Source: Pseudomonadota bacterium
GTDB taxonomy: Bacteria; Pseudomonadota; Gammaproteobacteria; CAMYNG01
Length of the DNA stretch: 5,631 bases
Reading direction: 5' to 3'
Assembly: GCA_020347585.1 (NCBI GenBank)
Contig: CP070733.1
Span: 1,983,291 to 1,988,921 of the forward strand
Of this stretch, positions 1 through 5,631 are shown piece after piece. The notes under the pieces were generated by a model. That model searched no databases, was not told the origin of the DNA, and saw only the letters and a list, made by a program, of their open reading frames with translations. Numbering within the stretch: the stretch's first letter is position 1; the number at the start of each line of letters is the position of its first letter. Position numbers and translations under genes: made by a program.

Positions 1-1725
1 ATTCACGTCCTTCCGCGCCATGTGGCAAACCAGATCGCCGCCGGTGAAGTGGTTGAACGTCCCGCCTCGGTTCTCAAGGAACTGCTCGAGAACAGCCTCG
101 ATGCCGGTGCAACCCAAATCGATGTGGACATCGCGCGCGGCGGTCTGTCGCGCATTCGGGTGGTGGACAACGGTGCTGGCATTCGCCCTGACGATCTTGA
201 ACTGGCGCTAAGCCGTCACGCTACCAGCAAGCTCGAAACGGCCGAACAACTGGCGGGTATCACCAGTCTGGGGTTTCGCGGCGAGGCACTGGCCAGCATC
301 GGTTCGGTGTCGCGCCTGCAGTTGACCTCACGTGTCGCCGCTGAGGAGACCGGCTGGACCCTCAGTTACGCGGATTACAGCGCCGGGGCGCGCGCACACC
401 CCGCGGCCCATCCCATGGGGACCACCGTGGAAGTTGCGGAGCTGTTTTTCAACACGCCCGCGCGGCGCAAGTTCATGCGCGCCGAGCGCACCGAGTATTT
501 GCACAGCGAGCAGGTGGTGCGTCGCGTAGCCCTGAGCCGCTTCGATGTCGGCCTGCACCTGCAGCACAACCGGCGCACCGCGCTGACACTCGCCCCTGCC
601 CATTCGGACGCGGAGCGCCAGCGGCGCATCGAGCAGGTTTGCGGCAAGGCGTTTGCGGCACAGGCCGCGCGCATCGAATTCGACGCCACCGGCCTGCAGC
701 TTTTCGGCTGGGTCGGGCTGCCGGCCTTCTCGCGCAGCCAGACCGACATGCAGTATTTCTTTGTGAACGGGCGCATGATTCGTGACCGCGTGGTGGCGCA
801 CGCGGTTCGCCAGGCCTACCGTGATCTGCTGCCGCCTGGCCGCCATCCTGGTTACGTGCTGCACCTGGCGCTGGCGCCGGAGCTGGTGGACGTCAACGTA
901 CATCCCACCAAGCACGAGGTGCGCTTTCGCGAGGCGCGCCGGGTGCACGATTTTCTGCTGCGCTGTGTACACGAGGCGTTAAGCGGCGCGCCCGATCGAC
1001 TGCCGGCATCATCGGATTTGCAACCGGGCTGGACGGCGCTCGCCGACGCGGCGCCGGGTTATGGTGCGTCCGGTACCGGCGCAGGTTCGGTCAGTCACGA
1101 CACGGAAGCGACCGGCGAGGCTGCCGACGTGCACGGCCCGCTCGGCACGGCACTGGCACAGCTCAACGGTCGTTTTCTCCTTGCGCGCAACACCCGGGGG
1201 CTGGTGCTGGTGGATGTGCCTGCGGCGCGGGCGTTGGTGCTGTGGGGCCGCCTGCGTGAGTTGTTGGACGGGGCGGGGATTCCCGCGCGCCCACTGTTGA
1301 TCCCCGAGGTGCTGCGAGTGGATGCCGCTGCCACGGCTTTGTTGGAACAGGCCTCGGTGCTGTGCCGCACGTTGGGCTTCGACCTCGAGTGCAACGCGCC
1401 GGATGAGGTGCGGGTGCGGCAGGTGCCGGCACCGCTGGCGGAATTGGGCGCTGACGCCCTTGTCACTGGCCTCATCGCGGCGCTGCGCGATGCCGCGGCC
1501 GACGCCGAGCGCGCGCATGATGCGGCGCAGGTAGCCGCCGCGCTGCTGTCGCACGCGCTGGGGCCCGGCGGCGAGCCATTGGCGCGCGAGCAGATGGATG
1601 CCTTGCTGCGCGCCCTGGAGCGCAGTGATGCCGATGCGACCTCGCCACTGATGCGTCCCGCGTGGCGCGAGTTAACGCTCGATCAACTGCACGACCTGAT
1701 GGACCATAAGCCCGGCGGGCGCTGA
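1..1725 (+). CDS. mutL: DNA mismatch repair protein MutL (5' end cut by window edge; endonuclease motifs degenerate)
   Basis: MutL is the ATP-driven matchmaker of mismatch repair: it couples MutS at a mismatch to strand incision and helicase loading. The reading frame is open from base 1. Its first residues, IHVLPRHVANQIAAGE, align with residue 3 onward of E. coli MutL, so about two codons including the start are missing. The GTG at 22 is an internal valine. In window numbering the GHKL ATPase motifs are complete: E27 and N31 in ELLENSLDAG, DNGAG at 56-60, GFRGEAL at 91-97, NTPARRKF at 151-158, and DVNVHPTKHE from 297 with the conserved lysine at 304. A poorly conserved linker (about 330-378) leads to the C-terminal dimerisation domain (about 380-574). 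There the D-x-H-A-x-x-E-R-x-x-x-E endonuclease motif is replaced by DVPAARALVLWG (405-416), so this looks like a non-nicking MutL. The length, about 576 aa, is slightly below E. coli's 615. The stop lies 3 nt before miaA, suggesting co-transcription. Confidence 0.97.
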   Translation: MHVLPRHVANQIAAGEVVERPASVLKELLENSLDAGATQIDVDIARGGLSRIRVVDNGAGIRPDDLELALSRHATSKLETAEQLAGITSLGFRGEALASIGSVSRLQLTSRVAAEETGWTLSYADYSAGARAHPAAHPMGTTVEVAELFFNTPARRKFMRAERTEYLHSEQVVRRVALSRFDVGLHLQHNRRTALTLAPAHSDAERQRRIEQVCGKAFAAQAARIEFDATGLQLFGWVGLPAFSRSQTDMQYFFVNGRMIRDRVVAHAVRQAYRDLLPPGRHPGYVLHLALAPELVDVNVHPTKHEVRFREARRVHDFLLRCVHEALSGAPDRLPASSDLQPGWTALADAAPGYGASGTGAGSVSHDTEATGEAADVHGPLGTALAQLNGRFLLARNTRGLVLVDVPAARALVLWGRLRELLDGAGIPARPLLIPEVLRVDAAATALLEQASVLCRTLGFDLECNAPDEVRVRQVPAPLAELGADALVTGLIAALRDAAADAERAHDAAQVAAALLSHALGPGGEPLAREQMDALLRALERSDADATSPLMRPAWRELTLDQLHDLMDHKPGGR

Positions 1726-1728
1726 GCG

Positions 1729-2676
1729 ATGAGCCCGGAACCTGCAGCGTCCCCCGTCATCCTGCTGATGGGGCCCACCGCCAGCGGCAAGACCGACCTG
1801 GCGTTCCGGCTGGCCGAGGCGCTGCCGGTCGATGTTGTCAGCGTGGATTCGGCGATGGTGTATCGGGGCCTGGACATCGGCACCGCCAAGCCTTCGCCAG
1901 AGGAACTGGCGCGTGTGCCGCACCGCCTGATCGACATCCGCGATCCTGCCGAGGCGTATTCGGCGGCGGACGTCCGCGACGATGCGCTGCGCGAAATCGA
2001 AGACGTGATCGGCGCCGGCCGTGTCCCGCTGCTGGTCGGGGGCACCATGCTGTATTTTCGCGCCCTGCAGCAGGGGCTCTCGGATCTGCCCTCGGCCAAC
2101 CCCGAAGTGCGTGCCCGGCTCGAGGCGCAGGCCGCGCAACTGGGTTGGGCCGCCATGCACGGGCGCCTGGCGAGCATCGATCCCGACGCCGCGGCGCGCA
2201 TTCACCCCAACGATCCGCAGCGTATCCAGCGTGCACTTGAGGTCTACGAGGTCAGCGGTGTGCCCCTGAGCCGGCTGTTCGATCGTGCCGAGCGCCCGCC
2301 GCCGCCGTACCGCTTCATAAAGCTGGCGCTGGCGCCCTCGGCGCGCGAGGTGCTGCACCGCCGAATCGAGATGCGGTTTCACACTATGCTTGAGCGCGGT
2401 CTGATCGCCGAGGTGGAAGCGCTGTACCGCCGTGGCGATCTGGATCTGGACAAGCCTGCCATGCGGGCCGTGGGGTACCGGCAGGTATGGGAATTCCTTG
2501 CGGGTGACATGGACAAGGCGGCGATGATCGACCGGGCCATCATCGCCACCCGCCAACTCGCCAAGCGGCAGATGACCTGGCTGCGCGGCGAGCAGGATGC
2601 GCAGCGCCTGGACTGCCTGGACCAAAAAATCTTCGACGCGATCTTGAAATCTGTTGATCGGCATCGCATTAAATGA
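1729..2676 (+). CDS. miaA: tRNA dimethylallyltransferase MiaA
   Basis: MiaA transfers the dimethylallyl group of DMAPP to N6 of A37 in tRNAs that read UNN codons, giving i6A37, which MiaB-type enzymes can modify further. It acts in the cytosol and improves decoding. The 315-aa length is normal for the family. Visible motifs, in order: P-loop GPTASGKT at 15-22; DSAMVYRGLDIGTAKP at 40-55, with the conserved aspartate at 40; PHRLIDI at 64-70; VGGTMLYF at 103-110, with the conserved threonine at 106; the tRNA-contact segment HPNDPQRIQRALE at 159-171; and near the C-terminus AMRAVGYRQ and TRQLAKRQMTWLRG. The ATG at 1729 is only 3 nt after the mutL stop. No strong Shine-Dalgarno precedes it (only G-rich mutL codons), which suggests translational coupling to mutL. 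The last codons overlap a candidate sigma-32 promoter for hfq. The gene looks intact, with no frameshift or missing key residue. Confidence 0.98.
   Translation: MSPEPAASPVILLMGPTASGKTDLAFRLAEALPVDVVSVDSAMVYRGLDIGTAKPSPEELARVPHRLIDIRDPAEAYSAADVRDDALREIEDVIGAGRVPLLVGGTMLYFRALQQGLSDLPSANPEVRARLEAQAAQLGWAAMHGRLASIDPDAAARIHPNDPQRIQRALEVYEVSGVPLSRLFDRAERPPPPYRFIKLALAPSAREVLHRRIEMRFHTMLERGLIAEVEALYRRGDLDLDKPAMRAVGYRQVWEFLAGDMDKAAMIDRAIIATRQLAKRQMTWLRGEQDAQRLDCLDQKIFDAILKSVDRHRIK
2643..2669 (+). promoter_or_regulatory. Candidate sigma-32 (heat-shock) promoter for hfq, inside the 3' end of miaA
   Basis: A full CTTGAAA -35 element lies at 2643-2649. After a 14-nt spacer, TCGCAT (2664-2669) matches the CCCCAT -10 core at four of six positions. 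Heat-shock promoters have 13-15 nt spacing, so the geometry fits. In E. coli, hfq has sigma-32 promoters located within miaA, so the position matches known biology. A transcript from here would start about 160 nt before hfq. The match is by eye and the -10 is imperfect. Confidence 0.42.
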
Positions 2677-2697
2677 ATCAAGACGATGTGCTAAACT
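2669..2697 (+). promoter_or_regulatory. Candidate sigma-70 extended -10 promoter for hfq
   Basis: TG-C-TAAACT at 2689-2697 resembles an extended -10: the TG dinucleotide is correctly placed and the hexamer matches at four of six positions. A weak -35, TTAAAT (2669-2674, three of six), lies 17 nt upstream. The start would be near 2704, giving a leader of about 130 nt. This sits where the base composition turns AT-richer after miaA. The -35 is poor and such matches arise by chance, so this is tentative. Confidence 0.25.
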
Positions 2698-2738
2698 TAG
2701 GCAACGCTTGGAGATTGTTGGAAAATTCCCAAAAAATC

Positions 2739-2759
2739 AACCGATTACTACCGGTTTTT
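2739..2759 (+). other. Small hairpin with T-run in the hfq leader (possible weak attenuator)
   Basis: AACCG (2739-2743) can pair with CGGTT (2752-2756) around an 8-nt loop, and the right arm runs into five T residues (2755-2759). The layout resembles an intrinsic terminator, but the 5-bp stem is short and has only three G-C pairs, so at most partial termination of miaA read-through is expected. It could also simply be leader RNA structure. Confidence 0.2.
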
Positions 2760-2816
2760 GCATCTGGCAGCGGTTTCGGAGCCCGCTCGGTCGTGAGACT
2801 CCAGCAGAACATAACC

Positions 2817-2824
2817 ACAAGGAG
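2817..2824 (+). promoter_or_regulatory. hfq ribosome binding site within a CsrA-core sequence
   Basis: AAGGAG at 2819-2824 is a strong Shine-Dalgarno, 9 nt before the hfq ATG at 2834. It fixes that start over earlier in-frame codons. The same bases form ACAAGGA (2817-2823), a perfect match to the ACARGGA core recognised by CsrA/RsmA. In E. coli, CsrA represses hfq translation by binding over its Shine-Dalgarno. The RBS role is secure; CsrA binding here is inference. Confidence 0.8.
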
Positions 2825-2833
2825 ATAATAACT

Positions 2834-3079
2834 ATGAGCAAAGGGCAGGCCCTTCAGGATCCTTTTCTGAACACGCTGCGTAAGGAGCGTGTGCCAGTTT
2901 CCATCTTCCTGGTCAATGGTATTAAGCTGCAGGGGCAGATCGAGTCCTTCGACCAGTTTGTCGTGTTACTGAAAAACAGCGTCAGCCAGATGGTATACAA
3001 GCACGCCATTTCCACCGTGGTGCCCGCGCGCAACATCAAGATGCCGATAGCCGAAGAACCGTCCGGTGGTAACCAGTAG
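2834..3079 (+). CDS. hfq: RNA chaperone Hfq
   Basis: Hfq is the Sm-like hexameric RNA chaperone that pairs small regulatory RNAs with target mRNAs and influences their stability and translation. The 81-aa product is almost identical to E. coli Hfq through the core: KGQALQDPFLN at 3-13, with Q8 and D9 of the proximal uridine-binding face; RKER at 16-19, the rim patch; the Sm1 segment with NGIKLQGQIESFDQF; and the Sm2 signature YKHAIS at 55-60. The rim is R-K-E-R rather than E. coli's R-R-E-R, so positive charge is kept. The C-terminal tail after about residue 66 is only some 15 residues, ending in SGGNQ, against over 35 in E. coli (102 aa total). The ATG at 2834 is chosen because it has a strong Shine-Dalgarno and gives the canonical N-terminus; the open frame extends upstream to 2654 but that part overlaps miaA and has no Hfq similarity. 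Expression probably comes from read-through plus the local promoters described separately. Confidence 0.98.
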   Translation: MSKGQALQDPFLNTLRKERVPVSIFLVNGIKLQGQIESFDQFVVLLKNSVSQMVYKHAISTVVPARNIKMPIAEEPSGGNQ

Positions 3080-3098
3080 CGCAGCGCAACCTTATAAA

Positions 3099-3103
3099 GG
3101 GGG
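3099..3103 (+). promoter_or_regulatory. Ribosome binding site supporting the TTG start of hflX
   Basis: A run of five G residues preceded by AAA lies 8 nt before TTG at 3112-3114, a normal Shine-Dalgarno distance. No ATG or GTG in the hflX frame nearby gives an equally good N-terminus, so this site decides the start. It lies in the 32-nt gap after hfq, which shows no terminator. Confidence 0.65.
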
Positions 3104-3111
3104 CCAACTGT

Positions 3112-4434
3112 TTGTTTGAGAGGCCTCGTGGCGGCGAACGGGCCATTTTGGTCCACGTCGATTTCGGTTCTGACACAGAGCACGAAGACCTTCAGGAATT
3201 TCGTGAACTGGCGGCCTCGGCGGGTGCCGAGGTCGTGCACGCGCTGACGGTCAGGCGCGCCTCAGCCGAGCCCCGTTATCTTATCGGCACCGGCAAGGCC
3301 GACGAGATCCGCGATTCCGTCGCGGCGCTCGAAGCAGAGCTGGTGCTGTTCAACCATTCCCTGAGTCCTGGCCAGGAGCGTAACCTTGAGCGCCTGTTCC
3401 AGTGCCGGGCGCTGGATCGCACTGGCCTGATTCTCGATATCTTCGCCCAGCGCGCCCGCTCCCACGAAGGCAAGCTGCAGGTCGAACTGGCGCAGCTCAA
3501 ACACCTGTCCACCCGCCTGGTGCGGGGCTGGACCCACCTCGAACGGCAAAAGGGCGGCATCGGTCTGCGCGGACCGGGTGAAACCCAGCTCGAAACCGAC
3601 CGCCGCCTGCTTGGCATCCGCATCAAACAGTTGCAAAAACGGCTGGGGCGCGTGCGTCGCCAGCGCGACCAGGGACGCCGCGCGCGCAACCGCGCCGAGG
3701 TGCCCACCGTGTCGCTGGTGGGTTACACCAATGCCGGCAAGTCCACCTTGTTTAACCGCCTTACCGACGCCGGCGTGATGGCGGCGGACCAGCTGTTCGC
3801 CACGCTCGACCCTACCTTGCGGCGGGTCGAGTTGCCGGCCGGCAACCCGATGGTGCTGGCCGACACGGTCGGCTTTATCCGGCATCTACCCCATGACCTG
3901 GTGGCCGCGTTTCGCTCCACCTTGCAGGAGACGCGCGAGGCAAACCTGCTGCTGCACGTCATCGACGCGGCCAGCGAGCGCCGCGAGGGCAACATCGAGC
4001 AGGTTAACGTCGTGCTCGACGAGATCGGCGCGCGCGATCTGCGGCAACTCGAGGTCTACAACAAGATCGATATGATTCCCGGGGCGCGCCCGCGCCTCGA
4101 TCGCGACAGCGACGGGCGACCGCGCCGCGTGTGGATGTCAGCGGCGACGGGCGAGGGACTTGATCTGCTGCTCGAGGCGCTGGCCGAACTGCTGCGTCCG
4201 ACCAGTGTGCACCAGCGCCTGTTCTTGCCACCGGAAGCCGGTCGCTTGCGGGCGTTGATCTATCGCGATGGCCAGGTGCTCGATGAGCAGATCGCCGATG
4301 GCGGTGGCTGGACGTTGGACGTGGTGATGGCACGTCACGACTGGGATGCGCTGTGCAAGCGCGAGGGGCTCGAGACACATGTTATACGCGAAGAACGCCC
4401 GCTACGTCTTGCGGCGGGTGGGGAAGGTCCCTAG
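3112..4434 (+). CDS. hflX: Ribosome-associated GTPase HflX (TTG start)
   Basis: HflX is a TRAFAC-class GTPase that binds the large ribosomal subunit and splits stalled 70S ribosomes, notably after heat or antibiotic stress. The 440-aa product has the N-terminal HflX nucleotide-binding domain, with glycine-rich GTGK at 59-62 and SPGQERNLER further on. Next is the helical linker with the family signature RGWTHLERQKGG at 138-149 and GLRGPGETQLETD at 151-163. The G domain follows: G1 GYTNAGKST at 204-212, G2 region DPTLRR, G3 DTVGF at 251-255, G4 NKID at 317-320 and G5 SAATG from 343. A short C-terminal domain completes it. Length is close to the E. coli protein (426 aa). The TTG start gives MFERPRGGERA, which matches the E. 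coli N-terminus MFDRYDAGEQA as I recall it. All GTPase motifs are intact. Its place directly after hfq suits co-transcription. Confidence 0.97.
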   Translation: MFERPRGGERAILVHVDFGSDTEHEDLQEFRELAASAGAEVVHALTVRRASAEPRYLIGTGKADEIRDSVAALEAELVLFNHSLSPGQERNLERLFQCRALDRTGLILDIFAQRARSHEGKLQVELAQLKHLSTRLVRGWTHLERQKGGIGLRGPGETQLETDRRLLGIRIKQLQKRLGRVRRQRDQGRRARNRAEVPTVSLVGYTNAGKSTLFNRLTDAGVMAADQLFATLDPTLRRVELPAGNPMVLADTVGFIRHLPHDLVAAFRSTLQETREANLLLHVIDAASERREGNIEQVNVVLDEIGARDLRQLEVYNKIDMIPGARPRLDRDSDGRPRRVWMSAATGEGLDLLLEALAELLRPTSVHQRLFLPPEAGRLRALIYRDGQVLDEQIADGGGWTLDVVMARHDWDALCKREGLETHVIREERPLRLAAGGEGP

Positions 4435-4447
4435 AATCGGCACCTGC

Positions 4448-4470
4448 GCAAGATTTCTTGCAATTTCTTG
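4448..4470 (+). repeat. Small hairpin and 10-bp-phased direct repeat before hflK
   Basis: GCAAGA (4448-4453) and TCTTGC (4456-4461) form a perfect 6-bp inverted repeat around TT. The octamer ATTTCTTG occurs at 4453-4460 and again at 4463-4470, with start-to-start spacing of 10 bp, about one helical turn. The 63-nt hflX-hflK gap (4435-4497) holds nothing else clear. The hairpin has no following T-run, so it does not look like a terminator. A regulatory role is possible but unproven. Confidence 0.4.
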
Positions 4471-4497
4471 TTGTTAACACCATGAGTGAGAACAGGT

Positions 4498-5631
4498 ATG
4501 GCCTGGAATGAACCAGGAGGCAACGGGGGCGACAAAGACCCGTGGGGCGGCCGCAAGGGCGAACAGGGTCCCCCAGACCTCGATGAAGTCGTAAAGAAGT
4601 TTCAGGAAAAGGTCACCGGCCTGTTCGGCGGCAGGGGCGGCGGTGGTCGTGGCGGGCGCATGGCCGGCGCGGGCGGTTCCTTCGGCATCAGCCTGGTGCT
4701 GATCATCTTGGTCGCGGTGTGGGCCCTGTCGGGCATTTACATCGTCGATGAAGGTCGCAGAGGCGTGGTCCTGCAATTCGGTGCTTTCAATAAGATTACC
4801 GACCCTGGCCCGCACTGGTATCCGCGCTTCATCCAGAGTGTCGAGATCGTCGATGTGCAGCGGGTGCGCAGTGTCAACCTCGGGCTCACGGTAGACGAAG
4901 GCCTGATGCTCACCCAGGACGAGAACATCGTCGACGTCAAGTTCACCGTACAGTACGCGGTGAAGGACCCCAAAGACTTCATCTTTAACGTGCGTAACCC
5001 CGATGCAACGCTGCGCCAGGCCACCGAGAGCGCGATGCGCGAGGTGGTTGGCAAGAGCGGCATGGACTTCGTGATCACCGAGGGCCGCTCCGAGGTGGCC
5101 GTGCGTGCCCAGAAACTGACCCAGGATATCCTCGACGGTTACAAGGCGGGAATCGTGGTCACCAACCTCAACATGCAGGATGCCAAGGCGCCCGAGCAGG
5201 TGCAGGCCGCATTCGACGATGCCATCAAGGCCCGCGAGGATAAAGAACGCCAGGAAAACGAGGCCGAGGCTTACGCTAACGATATCTTGCCTAAGGCCCG
5301 CGGCCAGGCCGCGCGCATCACACAGGAAGCCGAGGCCTATCGCGAAGAGGTCATTGCCCGCGCCGAAGGTCAGACCGCACGTTTCACAAAGATCCTGCGT
5401 GAGTATGAGCGGGCCCCGCAGGTTACCCGCAAGCGTTTGTATCTCGAGGCCATGGAGTCCGTGCTGGCCAATTCGAGTAAGGTCATGGTCGATGTCGAAG
5501 GCAGCAACAACCTGATGTACCTGCCGCTGGATCGCGTCATACCGCCGCTACCCCCGTTTGATACCACAGCGCCGGGTGGCCAGACAGAGACCACCCCGAG
5601 TCGCGAGCCGTCTACCAGCAGTCGCCCGCGC
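4498..5631 (+). CDS. hflK: FtsH protease modulator HflK (3' end beyond window)
   Basis: HflK forms a large inner-membrane complex with HflC that surrounds the FtsH protease and modulates its degradation of membrane proteins and, in E. coli, the lambda cII protein. The frame is open for 378 codons to the last base with no stop; E. coli HflK has 419 aa, so a short tail is missing. The start MAWNEPGGNGGDKDPWG matches the family's N-terminus. Residues 1-61 are cytosolic and rich in Gly, Pro and Arg, with a Gly/Arg run at 44-60. One membrane helix spans about 62-83. The periplasmic SPFH/band-7 domain follows (about 84-240), with DEGRRGVVLQFG and LTQDENIVDV. Next comes an Ala/Glu-rich helical, probably coiled-coil, segment (about 242-297), then a Pro/Thr/Ser-rich tail. 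The Shine-Dalgarno is weak (GTGAG, 4486-4490). hflC should follow. Confidence 0.96.
   Translation, partial: MAWNEPGGNGGDKDPWGGRKGEQGPPDLDEVVKKFQEKVTGLFGGRGGGGRGGRMAGAGGSFGISLVLIILVAVWALSGIYIVDEGRRGVVLQFGAFNKITDPGPHWYPRFIQSVEIVDVQRVRSVNLGLTVDEGLMLTQDENIVDVKFTVQYAVKDPKDFIFNVRNPDATLRQATESAMREVVGKSGMDFVITEGRSEVAVRAQKLTQDILDGYKAGIVVTNLNMQDAKAPEQVQAAFDDAIKAREDKERQENEAEAYANDILPKARGQAARITQEAEAYREEVIARAEGQTARFTKILREYERAPQVTRKRLYLEAMESVLANSSKVMVDVEGSNNLMYLPLDRVIPPLPPFDTTAPGGQTETTPSREPSTSSRPR

Noticed and set aside
20..22. ATG at 20 or GTG at 22 as the mutL start
   Set aside because: ATG at 20 is in another frame. GTG at 22 would cut conserved residues before ANQIAAGE; the frame is open to base 1 and matches MutL from residue 3, so the start is outside the window.
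196..201. CTTGAA as a sigma-32 -35 element within mutL
   Set aside because: No acceptable -10 lies 13-15 nt downstream, and it is about 1.5 kb before miaA; it simply encodes MutL residues.
1672..2664. A 330-codon open frame on the minus strand opposite miaA, and similar long minus-strand frames opposite mutL and hflX
   Set aside because: These are shadows of GC-rich coding DNA. The + strand products are unmistakable MutL, MiaA and HflX with every family motif, and the antisense translations show no recognisable domain.
2654..2833. N-terminal extension of Hfq using the earlier in-frame start at 2654
   Set aside because: It overlaps miaA, has no Hfq similarity, and the strong Shine-Dalgarno plus canonical N-terminus place the start at 2834.
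3093..3098. TATAAA as a -10 element for an hflX promoter
   Set aside because: It matches five of six bases, but the -35 region is poor and a transcript from here would begin at or after the hflX Shine-Dalgarno, removing it.

Overview
The window is a typical gammaproteobacterial housekeeping cluster. Five genes lie on the + strand in the order mutL - miaA - hfq - hflX - hflK, the core of the amiB-mutL-miaA-hfq-hflX-hflK-hflC(-purA) superoperon known from Escherichia coli. The DNA is GC-rich, with strong G/C preference at third codon positions. Every protein aligns readily with its E. coli homologue as I recall it. A GC-rich gammaproteobacterium outside the Enterobacterales is the best guess; I cannot name genus or species. 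I see no rRNA, tRNA, CRISPR array, insertion sequence or sign of horizontal transfer.

Layout. Bases 1-1725 are mutL, which enters from the left edge missing only about two codons. miaA (1729-2676) follows after 3 nt. A 157-nt AT-richer leader (2677-2833) separates miaA from hfq (2834-3079); it is the only substantial non-coding stretch and carries candidate regulatory signals. A candidate heat-shock promoter begins inside the end of miaA. hflX (3112-4434) starts at a TTG 32 nt after hfq. A 63-nt gap with a small repeat/hairpin leads to hflK (4498 to the right edge), which runs off the window without a stop. hflC is expected next, but it is not visible.

How the genes work together. The genes are co-located rather than parts of one pathway: mismatch repair (MutL), tRNA A37 prenylation (MiaA), sRNA-mRNA chaperoning (Hfq), rescue of stalled ribosomes (HflX) and control of the FtsH membrane protease (HflK with HflC). 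The likely common theme is co-transcription with internal promoters that raise the distal, stress-related genes.

Novelty. I found no undescribed system. The points worth a second look are: a MutL whose C-terminal endonuclease motifs have all decayed; an hfq Shine-Dalgarno inside a perfect CsrA-core heptamer; a sigma-32-like promoter at the end of miaA, as in E. coli; and a short-tailed Hfq.
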